From the NCBI RefSeq assembly GCF_004803895.1, contig NZ_CP021978.1, forward strand, positions 8,742,001-8,806,000: DNA of 64,000 bases. Reading direction: 5' to 3'. This document shows, piece after piece, positions 18,162 through 26,992 of the stretch. The DNA comes from Streptomyces hawaiiensis. GTDB lineage: Bacteria; Actinomycetota; Actinomycetes; Streptomycetales; Streptomycetaceae. The notes under the pieces were generated by a model, which saw nothing but the letters and a program-made list of their open reading frames with translations, searched no databases and had not been told where the DNA came from. A program made the position numbers and the translations under genes. Within the stretch, counting starts at the first letter, position 1; the number at the start of each line of letters is the position of its first letter.

Positions 18162-19031
18162 CAGGCGGCGAGGACGTCCCGAAGCTCCCGTACAGCGGGC
18201 TCGCGGTAGTGCTGGGCGGGGATCGCCTCGTACAGGTCCTGGGCGCGGCGGCGGACCAGGCCGGTGCGGCAGCGCGGTCAGGGCGGCGACCGTACGACGG
18301 CACGCCTGTTCGCTGACACCGTCGTGGTGGGAGCACGCAGCAGCGATGTGCAGCAACGTCCGCGTCATGGTGCTGGTCGGCGCGGACAGCTCCAAGGCGC
18401 GCTGCTGGCTCTCGTTCGCACGGCGGGTGTCTGAGAGCGTGGTGTAGGCGTGGCTGAGGTGGACGTGGTGCTTTTGCTCGCCGTACGTCAGCCACGTGTC
18501 CGACCGCTGGCTCTCGGGGAGCCGGTCCATGAGGGCGTCGGCGGCCGCGAGTGCGGCGCGGGCCTGTTCGCTTTGGTGGTTGAGGGCGTAGGTGCGGGCG
18601 GCGACCGCGGCCGCCAGTGTCGTTGCGGCGGTCGGCCGGTGCCCGGCGACGTGACGGGCCCGTTCGGCGAGATCGGCCGCTGCTTTCGGGGCTCCGTAGT
18701 TGAGCGGGACCATGGCCTCGCGGGCGAGGACCCAGGCGTGCAGCTGGTCGTTGCCGGATTCGGCGGCGGCCCGGGCGACGGTGGCGAACCAGGCGCGGTA
18801 CTGCCGGCGGCTGCCCAGGTCGTGTAAGACGAGCTGGTGCTTCGCACCAGTACCTACGGCCCGCTTCCGTTGCCGGGAGGCAAGTCTGGCCTGGTGCCGC
18901 TCGGGCCACAACGGGCCGATCTCATCGACGAGTTCAGCGATCACATCGGCCGCCAGGCCCATGATCCGCCGGTTGCTGATGATCACTGCACGAGTCACGT
19001 TCCCCACCACATGACCATGATCAACGATCAA
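18162..19031 (-). pseudogene. TPR-type regulator, truncated and frameshifted
   Basis: A long helical protein with tetratricopeptide-like spacing (AWVLAREAMVPLNYGAPKAA, ALNHQSEQARAALAAADALM, HVHLSHAYTTLSD), typical of the C-terminal part of Streptomyces XRE-TPR regulators. The N-terminal DNA-binding helix-turn-helix is absent. Near 18270 the frame breaks: the expected ending QDLYEAIPAQHYREPAVREL continues in another frame to a stop near 18162, while the original frame runs on with low-complexity Pro/Arg sequence. It is probably a decaying relic of a regulator. Confidence 0.6.
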
Positions 19032-19114
19032 AAGCTCGACGTCTCACCGCCAACCATGCACCACCTCGTTAGCCAGGAGGTTTCGTCCGGATCACCAGGC
19101 GGACCGGAGGGGCG

Positions 19115-19156
19115 CACGCGGCCCGTCCCTTCCTGCACGAGGGGACGGGCCGCGTG
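19115..19156 (-). terminator. strong hairpin terminator after the I36-like gene
   Basis: A perfect 15-bp inverted repeat, with arms at 19115-19129 and 19142-19156 and a 12-base loop, starts three bases after the stop of the minus-strand gene. The stem is almost all G and C. No U-tract is seen, which is usual in Streptomyces terminators. Confidence 0.75.
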
Positions 19157-19158
19157 TG

Positions 19159-19626
19159 TCAGGGACGCCAGCCGTCGGGGACGCGGCCCTGCTGCACCTT
19201 GAGGGTGCCGCTGCACGTCCCAGTGTCGGGATCGCCCCAGATCTTGATGGTGTCGACGTCGTTCGCCCAGGTGGTGTCGTTGGTGGGGTGGTCGTAGTTG
19301 CCGAGGTTCACGGCGGTGTTCTTCGGGATGCAGATGTACGCGTCCGGGGAGGGGCGCGTGTCGAGCAGCCAGACGGAGTCGTCGTTACGGGTGTTGACGA
19401 CCGCGTCCGGATCGTTCTGTATCGCGGTCGGCATGTTCTGGTAGTAGGTGTCCTGGAACCAGCCGATGACGCTGCCGCCGGAGTAGGAACCCTCGTACAC
19501 ACATACGCGCGGGTACGAGCAGCCATGCATGCTGGCGGCGGAGGCAGACGAGGCTGTCAGCGGGGTCAAGGCCGCGGCCAGTCCGGTGGTGACCAAGGTC
19601 GCCGCCAGCTTTCTGTTCAGCTTCAT
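19159..19626 (-). CDS. secreted peptidase-inhibitor I36-like (beta/gamma-crystallin-type) protein
   Basis: A 155-residue secreted protein. The signal peptide is clear: K-rich start, hydrophobic core LAATLVTTGLAAAL, and cleavage after ASSASA. The mature part has paired cysteines (C at SMHGCSY and VCVYEG) and the YEG-GG-W pattern of the actinobacterial I36 inhibitor / crystallin-like family. Members inhibit metalloproteases or bind the cell surface; which applies here is unknown. It starts behind a purine-rich site and is divergent from the XRE-TM pair at 19951, with 324 bp between them. Confidence 0.72.
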   Translation of the reverse strand: MKLNRKLAATLVTTGLAAALTPLTASSASAASMHGCSYPRVCVYEGSYSGGSVIGWFQDTYYQNMPTAIQNDPDAVVNTRNDDSVWLLDTRPSPDAYICIPKNTAVNLGNYDHPTNDTTWANDVDTIKIWGDPDTGTCSGTLKVQQGRVPDGWRP

Positions 19627-19950
19627 GGGAACACTTCCTGGTGAGGTGGCATCGACGGAGCCGACCGCACCGGCCGGCTCCGCAACGAGATTGCGGGTTC
19701 GGCGCGACGTTCGGCCACAGCTGACGCAGAAGTGACCTCATCCCGGGACGTCCCGTGCACTGATCTGCGGAGATGTCGCCCGCCGAGTCCCTGCGGCGGG
19801 ACTGCGGTGAGAGGGAATGGCTGACTCCGCGCCAGGGCTGGGTCGCACCAGGGCGGCGTGCCCGCTCTGTGATCCCCGTGACAGCTGATGCAGAATGAGA
19901 CCGGGACACGGGGGACGGACCAGCGGTCCCTGATGTGAGCGGGGGGAATC
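19627..19950. other. divergent intergenic region
   Basis: This lies between the secreted-protein gene and the XRE-TM gene. No gene is seen. It must hold two outward-facing promoters. A GGGGGGAATC ribosome site lies just before the ATG at 19951. No clear operator was recognised. Confidence 0.4.
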
Positions 19951-20748
19951 ATGCCGCGTTGGAAAGAGTTGCCCGCAGAACTGCATCCACACGTCCGCCA
20001 GTTGATCGTGCGACTTCGCAAACTCAAGGACCGCAGCCAACTGAGCACGCGTCAACTGGCTGTGGAGACCGGGTACAGCGCGAAGTCGTGGCAGCGGTAT
20101 CTGAACGGCAGGTCGCTGCCGCCCCGGGAGGCCGTCGAGGCGATGGCCCGCGTCGGCGGTGACGATCCGCCCCGGCTGCTGGTGCTGTACGAGATCGCCG
20201 CCGAACGCTGGGCGGATGGACGGGTGGTCACCACCGACGCCCCCGAGAACCTCTCCGCGACACCGGCACGCACCCCCACGGAGCAGCAGCCGTACGGGCG
20301 TCACCTGCGCGCCGCGGTCACGGCGGGAGCCGTGGTCTCGGTGCTATCCATCTCCGCGGCGCTCCTGCTGGCCGTGCGGCTCACCGAGGCCCGTGCCCAG
20401 CTCGCGCAGGACCGCAGCGATGCTGTCGCGACGGCCCCGGCCACCGTGTCGGAGTCCCTGGTGCCGATCATCTACACCTGCCGGCTGGAGCAGCGTGACG
20501 GTCACTGGTACGCGGGCCTGACCCGGACCACGGACCTCCTCCTGTCCAACACCCACGTGGGGCTCGAAGTGGCCGAGGCGCAGTGCCTGCTGCGCCGGGC
20601 GGGCACTGCGCCAGGGGACATCGACGGCGTCTTCGGCCCGAAGACGCGGCGAGCGGTCGAGCTCATGCAGAAGCGGAACGGGCTGGTCGTGAACGGAGTC
20701 ATCGACCCGCCCACCTGGCAGGCCCTGCGGGAGGCGGATCCGAAGTGA
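19951..20748 (+). CDS. XRE helix-turn-helix / single TM / peptidoglycan-binding protein
   Basis: A 265-residue modular protein. Residues about 15-60 form an XRE-type helix-turn-helix (LSTRQLAVETGYSAKSWQRY). About 112-135 is one hydrophobic segment (AAVTAGAVVSVLSISAALLL). The C-terminal 65 residues are a PG_binding_1 repeat (GTAPGDIDGVFGPKTRRAVELM). The order predicts a cytoplasmic DNA-binding end, a membrane anchor, and an outer domain that binds peptidoglycan, so it could report wall state directly to DNA. The gene overlaps the next one by GTGA, and the two share the same HTH sequence style, pointing to duplication and swap of the outer domain. Confidence 0.8.
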   Translation: MPRWKELPAELHPHVRQLIVRLRKLKDRSQLSTRQLAVETGYSAKSWQRYLNGRSLPPREAVEAMARVGGDDPPRLLVLYEIAAERWADGRVVTTDAPENLSATPARTPTEQQPYGRHLRAAVTAGAVVSVLSISAALLLAVRLTEARAQLAQDRSDAVATAPATVSESLVPIIYTCRLEQRDGHWYAGLTRTTDLLLSNTHVGLEVAEAQCLLRRAGTAPGDIDGVFGPKTRRAVELMQKRNGLVVNGVIDPPTWQALREADPK

Positions 20749-21614
20749 CCGCGGAACACACCCGGCTGGTCGCGGCCCTGCGGGAGCTGCGGGCCGGTGC
20801 GGGGCTGAGCCTGGCGGCGCTGGCGGAGCGGACCGCGTACAGCAAGTCCTCGTGGGAGCGTTACCTCAACGGCAAGAGCCTGCCTCCTCGCCAGGCCGTA
20901 CAGGAACTGTGCCGGCTCGCGAACGAAGCGGACGGGCGGCCGCTAGCCCTGTGGGAGATCGCCGAGTCGCACTGGAGCGGACGCGCGGTGGCCCCCGCGC
21001 CCGCTCCTCCCGCGGACGAATCGCCGCGGCCACATCCCGAGGAGGCGCCACCGCCCGCCATAACCGAGCGGCGGCGCCTTCGCGGGGGCAGGCTCCTGGT
21101 GGTGCTGGCGTCGGTGTACACCGTGACCGTCGGTGGTGCTGCGGCCCTGCTGTTCTCCCTGCTGCCGGACTCGCAGGCTCAGGAGGACGAACCGCTGCCG
21201 GCCTCCGTCCCGTTCTCCCTCGCTCCCCAATGCCACGGAGCCGCCTGCGAGGGCCGGGACCCCATGCGCCTGATCTGCGGCATCGGCCCCGACACCCTCA
21301 CCACATACCGCACCGCCACCGGCGCCCACGTCGAGCTGCGCTACAGCAAGAAGTGCGGCGCGAGCTGGGCCCGGACCTGGGGGACCGAGATCGGCGACCG
21401 GGTGGACGTCACGGCAGGCGGCCCGACCCACAGCGTGCGCATCAGCAACAAGGACGACTCGGCAACCTTCATCTATACCGAGATGACCGAAGTCAGTCCT
21501 GGCAGCACCGTCCGGGCCTGCTTCCGGCCCGCGTCGGCCGACGGCGAACGGGAGTGCTTCGAGGCCCGCGTGGGCGGGGCCGCCACCACGACCCGGCCGC
21601 CCTCACTCCAGTAG
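20745..21614 (+). CDS. XRE helix-turn-helix / single TM / DUF2690 protein
   Basis: A 289-residue protein built like its upstream neighbour. The helix-turn-helix is at about 10-55 (LSLAALAERTAYSKSSWERY; the GKSLPPRQAV that follows mirrors GRSLPPREAV of the neighbour). A Pro-rich linker follows, then one transmembrane segment near 120-143, and a C-terminal extracytoplasmic DUF2690 domain with cysteines in QCHGAACEGRDP, LICG and SKKCGASW. DUF2690 is almost confined to actinobacteria and its role is unknown. The GTG start lies inside the stop of the preceding gene, so they are translated together. Both may be membrane-anchored regulators. Confidence 0.8.
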   Translation: MTAEHTRLVAALRELRAGAGLSLAALAERTAYSKSSWERYLNGKSLPPRQAVQELCRLANEADGRPLALWEIAESHWSGRAVAPAPAPPADESPRPHPEEAPPPAITERRRLRGGRLLVVLASVYTVTVGGAAALLFSLLPDSQAQEDEPLPASVPFSLAPQCHGAACEGRDPMRLICGIGPDTLTTYRTATGAHVELRYSKKCGASWARTWGTEIGDRVDVTAGGPTHSVRISNKDDSATFIYTEMTEVSPGSTVRACFRPASADGERECFEARVGGAATTTRPPSLQ

Positions 21615-21831
21615 CGTCAGGCCCTCGAGCGTGTCGATGCCGAAGTCGGGAATTCTCAGTGGGCGGAATGAGAGTGCATAGGAGTTTTGTCGTCACCTGA
21701 ACGTGTGGCGGTGTGGCATCCCGGCCGGTCGGCGGCCATGGGCATGTTGGGCTGGGCGCTCTCACGTTGTCGGGCACGTGGGTATCTGACGTGGTGCCAG
21801 GGTGTGGCTGGCCCAGGCCTTCAGTGTTGAT

Positions 21832-22301
21832 TCAAGCTGTGGTGGGCTGGCCGATGGTGCCGGTGAACTGGTCCCAGATCGCGAAGCGGGTGGTCATCTC
21901 GGTGCGGTGGTCGGGGGCGTTCATCAGGTGCCGTCGGGGGCGGAAGTGGGGCGAGATGCCGCTGAAGGCGGACAGGGACCGCTGGGCTGCGCCGACGCTG
22001 CGGAAGCCCTTCATCGCGCGTTCGCGTTGCCTGGTGGGCTGGTGGCTGTTCTCGGCCCGGTTGTTCAGGTACTTCGACTGCCGGTGCTCGACGGAGGGCA
22101 TGACCTCGCGGTGGGCCGCGCCGTAGGAGCGGAGCTTGTCGGTGACGATCACCCTGGGCAGCGTGCGGGTCTTTGTGAGAAGACGGCGGAAGAAGCGCCT
22201 GGCCGCAGCCTTGTCCCGCCGGTTCTGCACGAGGATGTCGAGGACGTTCCCGCCCTGGTCGACGGTCCGCCACAGGTACTGCAACCGCCCGTTGATCTTG
22301 A
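21832..22301 (-). pseudogene. IS6-family transposase, C-terminal half
   Basis: The minus strand reads INGRLQYLWRTVDQGGNVL, then RRDKAAARRFFRRLL, then VTDKLRSYGAAHREVMPSVE (DDE core), then a normal C-terminus with NNRAENSHQPTRQRERAMKG. The N-terminal half is missing and is present at 17.3-17.7 kb. The break lies at the end of the 82-bp block shared by both halves (here 22220-22301). Confidence 0.85.
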
Positions 22302-22393
22302 GTGCCGTGCAGTGGTGCGGTGCGCGGACCGGGTGGGCCGCGCCGTTGACGCATTCACGGCAGGCCCACGTGGACGTCGTACGGCTGGATTGT

Positions 22394-23152
22394 TCAGTGC
22401 GCGGTGAGCCCGCCGTCGACCACCAGCTCCGAGCCAGTGACGAACGAGGAGTCGTCGCAGGCCAGGAAGAGGATCGCGGGTGCGATCTCGTCGGCGCGGC
22501 CGGCTCGGCGCATGGGGGTGCGTTGGATGTCCGGCTGCTGGTCGCCCTGATCGTCCAGGAGTTCGTGGATCATCGGCGTGGCGATCACGCCGGGATGCAC
22601 CGAGTTGATCCGTACTCCCTGCCGGGCGTACTCGACCGCGGCGGTCTTGCTCAACAGGCGCACGGCCCCCTTGGACGCCTGGTAGGCCGCAGCCGCACCG
22701 CTTCCTACCAGGCCGAGTACTGACGACGTATTGATCACCGACGCGTTCCCGCTCGCACGCAGGAGCGGCAACGCCGCCTTCATGCCGAGCCATGTGCCTT
22801 TCTGGTTCACGTCGATGACGCGGTCCCACGCCTCTTCCCGCGTGTCCTCGATACCTGGCCAGTCCAGGATGCCGGCGAGGTTCACGAGCACGTCCAGCGT
22901 TCCGAACCGGTCGCGTACGACGGTGATCACTTCGTCCCACTCCCGCGCGGAGGAGACATCGAGGCGAGCAGCGACGACCTCCGCGCCGCGTGCCCCGATC
23001 CGGTGGGACAGGTCCCGCAGGGGGCCTTCGGCGATATCGGTGATCACTAGCCGGGCGCCTTCGCGGGCGAAGAGTTCGGCGGTCGCTGTGCCGAGGCCGC
23101 CGGTCGCGCCCGTGATCAGCGCGACCTTGCCGGAAAGTCGTTGTCCTGTCAT
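22394..23152 (-). CDS. short-chain dehydrogenase/reductase
   Basis: A 252-residue classical SDR. It has the NAD(P) motif TGATGGLG (about 14-21), NLAG near 90, the catalytic serine in SVLGLVGS and Y-x3-K in YQASKG, and the C-terminal PMRRAGRADEIAPAILFLA. Many such enzymes act on sugars, steroids or polyketide-like ketones. The ATG at 23152 is chosen because the fold begins a few residues later; the frame is open further but has no homology. Upstream on the same strand is an Atu4866-domain gene, and a divergent XRE regulator follows, which suggests a small inducible module. Confidence 0.9.
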   Translation of the reverse strand: MTGQRLSGKVALITGATGGLGTATAELFAREGARLVITDIAEGPLRDLSHRIGARGAEVVAARLDVSSAREWDEVITVVRDRFGTLDVLVNLAGILDWPGIEDTREEAWDRVIDVNQKGTWLGMKAALPLLRASGNASVINTSSVLGLVGSGAAAAYQASKGAVRLLSKTAAVEYARQGVRINSVHPGVIATPMIHELLDDQGDQQPDIQRTPMRRAGRADEIAPAILFLACDDSSFVTGSELVVDGGLTAH

Positions 23153-23271
23153 GGATATGGTCCTTGATTCTCGTTGCTGCTGGCTGACTGACTGGCTGAC
23201 TGCTGTGTCGGGACTTCTTGGTCCGCCGACGGTTCGCCCCCGGTGCCCAGGGCGACCGTGGCCCGGCCTCT

Positions 23272-23538
23272 CTACGACGACTTCTGCTCCCGGTAGAGCA
23301 CGAGGTGCTCGTGATAGAGCACTCCGTCCCGGATGTCGCCCGTGGCGGTGAACCCGGTGTCGTCGACGTAGTCCAAGTGGCTGCCGGTCACCGTGTACCA
23401 GCCGGTGTACGCTCTGCGCCGCTCGCCGCGGGCTTCGTCGTAGCGGCCGTCCGGCAGCAGCTCCTGACGGATGTGACCATCCGCGGTCACCCACATCCCG
23501 ACCACGTCGACATGGTCGCCCTCAACGGTCCCGGCCAT
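23272..23538 (-). CDS. Atu4866-domain protein
   Basis: An 88-residue protein matching the small Atu4866 family: VVGMWVTADGHIRQELLPDG, YTGWYTVTGSHLDYVDDTGF, GVLYHEHLVLYR. The family forms a single beta-barrel and often sits beside SDR enzymes and XRE regulators, as here. Its biochemical role is not established. A purine-rich site precedes the ATG. Confidence 0.85.
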   Translation of the reverse strand: MAGTVEGDHVDVVGMWVTADGHIRQELLPDGRYDEARGERRRAYTGWYTVTGSHLDYVDDTGFTATGDIRDGVLYHEHLVLYREQKSS

Positions 23539-23677
23539 GGCGGACTCCTCTCCTCGAATGGTGTGGTCCTTCCCGCTCCACCGAGTCTGGGCAGGTCAGC
23601 GGCCATCAACCAGGACGCGTGCTGCCTGGGTGTGGCACACCCAGGCAGCGCACCGGGCCGCCGCCTAGCCTGAACAC

Positions 23678-24526
23678 ATGGACGAAAACCACCTGGGAGA
23701 CTTCCTGCGCACACGCCGCGACGGCCTGCGGCCGGAGGACGTCGGCATGGCGAGCTACGGGGCCCGCAGAGTCGCCGGACTGCGCCGCGAGGAGGTCGCC
23801 GTCCTGGCCGGAGTGAACGCCGACTACTACACCCGCCTGGAACAAGGCCGCGAGCGCAACCCCTCACCCCAGGTGGTCGACGCGCTCAGCCGCGCCCTGC
23901 GCCTCGACGCGGACGCACGCGCGCACTTGTACCGGCTGGCCGGGGCCACACCGAACGACCAGCCCTCCGTCCACGCCGCCGAGCGGGTCAGCCCTTCGCT
24001 GCGACAGCTGATGGACGGATACCCGAACACTCCAGCGTTCGTCATGAGCCGGACCCTGGAGCTCCTCGCCGTCAACGCCCTGGCCGATGCCCTCTACGCC
24101 CCGTTCGAGCCGGCGGACAACTTGGCCCGCATGACCTTCCTCGACCCCGCGGGCCGCAACTTCTACACGGACTGGGACCGGGTAGCACAGGCCACCGTCG
24201 CCAACCTTCGCGAGGCAACCGGATTCGATCCGGACAACCCGCGGCTGCGCGAACTCGTCCGCACCCTCACTGAGCACAGCGCGGACTTCACTCGCCTCTG
24301 GAACGCCCACACCGTGCGCGGCAAGACCCAGGACGCCAAACACTTCCTCCATCCGGAGGTAGGCCCCCTCACCCTCACCTACCAGGCTTTCGACGTACGC
24401 GACGCCCCCGGCCAACAGCTCGTCATCTACCACGCCGAACCAGGCAGCCCCAGTGCCCAGTCCCTCAATCTGCTCGGTTCCATCCACGCCACCCGGCGCT
24501 GGCCCGACCCCCGGCCCCGCCGCTGA
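23678..24526 (+). CDS. XRE-family regulator with MmyB-like ligand domain
   Basis: A 282-residue regulator. Residues about 8-75 form the helix-turn-helix (LRREEVAVLAGVNADYYTRL), and residues from about 100 form the PAS-like MmyB domain (FVMSRTLELLAVNALADALY). This class usually regulates a neighbouring redox gene in response to a fatty-acid-like or other small ligand. It is divergent from the Atu4866/SDR genes, with 139 bp between the starts, and is their likely regulator. Confidence 0.9.
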   Translation: MDENHLGDFLRTRRDGLRPEDVGMASYGARRVAGLRREEVAVLAGVNADYYTRLEQGRERNPSPQVVDALSRALRLDADARAHLYRLAGATPNDQPSVHAAERVSPSLRQLMDGYPNTPAFVMSRTLELLAVNALADALYAPFEPADNLARMTFLDPAGRNFYTDWDRVAQATVANLREATGFDPDNPRLRELVRTLTEHSADFTRLWNAHTVRGKTQDAKHFLHPEVGPLTLTYQAFDVRDAPGQQLVIYHAEPGSPSAQSLNLLGSIHATRRWPDPRPRR

Positions 24527-24585
24527 TCAGCCGACGGAACATGGAGATAGGTCGGCAATAGTGCCCGGTCGATTTCGCCCCGCGT

Positions 24586-24698
24586 GTTTCATAGGTGGGT
24601 CGCTCATGAAACAGGCGATCACCCGGCGGTCCCCCTGCGCCGGTCATGTTTCATGAGTTGTTGCAAACGGCTGGACGTCTGAAACACCCTCATGAAAC
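24586..24698 (+). promoter_or_regulatory. cluster of TGAAAC/GTTTCA half-sites, res-like
   Basis: Five copies of the hexamer TGAAAC or its complement, most as ATGAAAC, occur within 113 bp, in both orientations: 24586-24592, 24604-24612, 24648-24656, 24680-24685 and 24691-24698. The last covers the start codon of the zinc-finger/resolvase fragment. Arrays like this serve as crossover and accessory sites for serine resolvases, or as operators. Confidence 0.45.
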
Positions 24699-24980
24699 GG
24701 TTCGGGATCGTGAGCGACGATTTCAAGCGCTTGGAATCGCACGACTGCCCGATGTCCACCTGCGCCGCCCCCGTGGGCTCCCCATGCCGGACCGGCAAGG
24801 GCAGGGTGGCGATCCAGTACCACACCCCCCGCTTCCGCCTCGTGCCCCAACTCGCCAAGGTCCTGGGCGCGCCGACCCCCGCCGTACGCAAGCCCGGGTC
24901 GGTCTGGACCGAGCTGCCCCGGCCGGTGAGCGCCGGCGCCGAACCAGTCGGACACGTCCGCCTCGGGGACCTGGAAGACC
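24692..24980 (+). pseudogene. zinc-finger N-terminus of a resolvase-type mobile-element protein, truncated
   Basis: The first 75 residues read CPMSTCAAPVGSPCRTGKGR and AIQYHTPRFRLVPQLAKVL, a Cys-Cys-Cys-His finger found at the N-terminus of actinobacterial resolvase-like proteins. The expected recombinase domain is missing; at about 24965 the sequence switches to an IS630 transposase in another frame. The gene was therefore cut by an IS630 insertion or deletion. Confidence 0.55.
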
Positions 24981-25475
24981 TCACACGACTACGCGGCCAA
25001 AAAGGCCCAGGTCGAACTCCTCTACGCGATCGCCGACGGTGAGGTCATACCCGAGGAAGGCAAGCCCGACATCATCTTCTGCATCGACGAGTTCGGGCCG
25101 CTCAACCTCCAGCCCCACCCCGGGCGGCAGTGGACCGAACGCGGCGGCCGCCACAAGGACCCCGCCCGGGAACCGAGGCGCCGCCGGCGGGCGACCTACA
25201 CCCGCCCGCACGGGGTCCGGCATCTGTTCGCCGCCTACGACCTGGCCAAGGGCAAGCTCTACGAGGTCACATCAAACCGAAGAAGAAGTGGACCAGGTTC
25301 CTGGAGTTCTGCCGTTACCTGCGCAGTCTCTACCCGCCCGAGATCCGCATCGCGATCGTGCTCGACAACTTGAGCAGGGCAGCATGATCCGTCGCTACAT
25401 CATCTGGGGAAACAAGCACGCCGCCGACGAACGCCTCCGCGAGGTCGTGAACAGGGCGAACGTTGCCTGATGCGG
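24965..25475 (+). pseudogene. IS630-family transposase relic
   Basis: The plus strand reads DYAAKKAQVELLYAIADGEV, then IIFCIDEFGPLNLQPHPGRQ (first catalytic aspartate of the DDE core), RPHGVRHLFAAYDLAKGKLY, and, after shifts near 25270 and 25380, the C-terminal pieces IWGNKHAADERLREVVNRAN. Only the central and final parts remain, with at least two frameshifts. Confidence 0.75.
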
Positions 25476-25517
25476 CACTAGTTTGCGGCTGGTGTCTGAG
25501 CTAGGACTCCCGGGCCC

Positions 25518-26432
25518 TCATGAGCGTGGCCAGGCGGCGGGGGTGGTTGCCGGCAGCGGGATCTCATTCAACCGCAGCCACCGGTTCTGGCCGTCCTCGT
25601 CGGGCAGGCGGAACCGGATGTCGCCGGCCTCATCCGACTCGTATGGGGCGTCGCCCACCGCCCGTAGGAGGGCCCGCAGTCTGGGGTAGGGGGCCTGCAT
25701 GGCCCGTCCGCGGACGTCCTCGTCGCGCAGGGCGGCCAGTGCGAGGGAAGCGACGTTCAACCCGGTGCGCTGGTGGCCGGCGGCATGAGCCGCCACCTCC
25801 GGGTGGTCCAGGATGGAAGCCAGCGCTTCAGGCCCAGCGACCGTGTACGTCAGTACTAGGTCCCCGCGCTGAAGCATCACTTGCGCGCCGGGCGTCATCA
25901 TCCCTTTCTGCGTCGGGTCCATCGACAGGGCCACTTTGCCGATCATTGGGCCCGCGCCGACCTCGCGGACCTTGTCGAACTGCTCCACGGTGGCGTCCAC
26001 GATCCGCTCGCAGTCGGGCAGGATCAGCACGCAGTGCCCGTTCCAGGAGGTGCCGGTCCAGGACGGCTGGAGTGAGCCGTGGCGGACCCGGTCGCCGTTC
26101 GAGTCCTGGATCACTAGGTTCACCGGCTGCAGCTCGGCCCGTACTCCCAGCTGCCCGTAGGCGTTCCGCAGGGTCTGGCATGCGTCCACGCAGACGTTCG
26201 CCGGGATGCTGCCGTCGATGATCGATACCCACAGGTGCGGCAGCATCAGCTCCACCAGCTGGTCTGGCTTCGCGTGTTGCAGCAGCGTTGCTGTCATCTT
26301 CAGATCCCCCCGTAGCGGCGAACTGCCGCTCGGTAAGACCGGGCCCGCCGTACGGGGGCGCGGTGCCGAGGGACGGCGTGGGGGCCGCTGCTGGGGCGTC
26401 CGGTGCTTCTTGCCTCGCTTCTGCTTCGACAT
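25518..26432 (-). CDS. unknown protein with a possible Cys-His-Asp (papain/transglutaminase-like) centre
   Basis: A 304-residue protein. The first 60 residues are basic and Arg/Pro-rich. The core from about residue 65 has NVCVDACQTLRNAYGQLGV, then SWNGHCVLILPDCERIVDAT, which order a cysteine at the start of a helix, a histidine on a strand and an aspartate on the next strand. That is the layout of papain-like and transglutaminase-like hydrolases. The C-terminal third has no recognised fold. No signal peptide is seen. The start is the ATG at 26432. An inner ATG in front of TATLLQHAK is possible. It has no operon partner and is convergent with the IS630 relic. Confidence 0.6.
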   Translation of the reverse strand: MSKQKRGKKHRTPQQRPPRRPSAPRPRTAGPVLPSGSSPLRGDLKMTATLLQHAKPDQLVELMLPHLWVSIIDGSIPANVCVDACQTLRNAYGQLGVRAELQPVNLVIQDSNGDRVRHGSLQPSWTGTSWNGHCVLILPDCERIVDATVEQFDKVREVGAGPMIGKVALSMDPTQKGMMTPGAQVMLQRGDLVLTYTVAGPEALASILDHPEVAAHAAGHQRTGLNVASLALAALRDEDVRGRAMQAPYPRLRALLRAVGDAPYESDEAGDIRFRLPDEDGQNRWLRLNEIPLPATTPAAWPRS

Positions 26433-26614
26433 GCGCAGAGCGTAAAGACCCCAACTGGCTGTACACCAGAGCGCGTTGACCTTGCCGGGGCCACCGCGTG
26501 TGCCCGGCATCCGCTCGGACGACCGGTCCTGTTACCTTCTCCCGTCGGCATTCGTCATGGGTGTGACGACCGAATGCGAACGGGCGTCGCACCAACGAGC
26601 GAATCGAGAACCGG

Positions 26615-26992
26615 ATGCTGACCAACATCATGTACGTGACGATCTACGTCACCGATCAGGACCGCGCACTGGAGTTCTACACCGAGGGACTCGGCCTGGA
26701 AAAGCGGATCGACTACCCGGGGCCCGACGGACGTTTCCTCACCGTCGGCGTTCCCGATAGCCCGGTGCAGATCATTCTGTGGTCGCAGGCGGAGGGCGCG
26801 GGACAGCCGGCCGGCGTGCCCGGTCCGCTGATCCTCGAATCCGACGATTTGCGAGAGGATTTCGAGATCCTGCGCCAGCGCGGCGTCACCTTCGAAGAGT
26901 CCGAACCCCAGGACTATCCGTTCGGGCTCCGTATCGAGGCGGTGGACCCGGACGGCAACCGGGTCTCGCTCCGGCAGCCGCGAAAGCCGTGA
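26615..26992 (+). CDS. VOC-family (glyoxalase/bleomycin-resistance fold) protein
   Basis: A 125-residue single VOC domain: MYVTIYVTDQDRALEFYTEG at the start, then two beta-alpha-beta-beta-beta units and an ending VDPDGNRVSLRQP. Metal ligands of this fold usually include a first-strand residue and a C-terminal glutamate; the glutamate before AVDPDG fits. It overlaps the sigma factor gene by GTGA. VOC/SigJ pairs are common in actinobacteria. Confidence 0.88.
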   Translation: MLTNIMYVTIYVTDQDRALEFYTEGLGLEKRIDYPGPDGRFLTVGVPDSPVQIILWSQAEGAGQPAGVPGPLILESDDLREDFEILRQRGVTFEESEPQDYPFGLRIEAVDPDGNRVSLRQPRKP

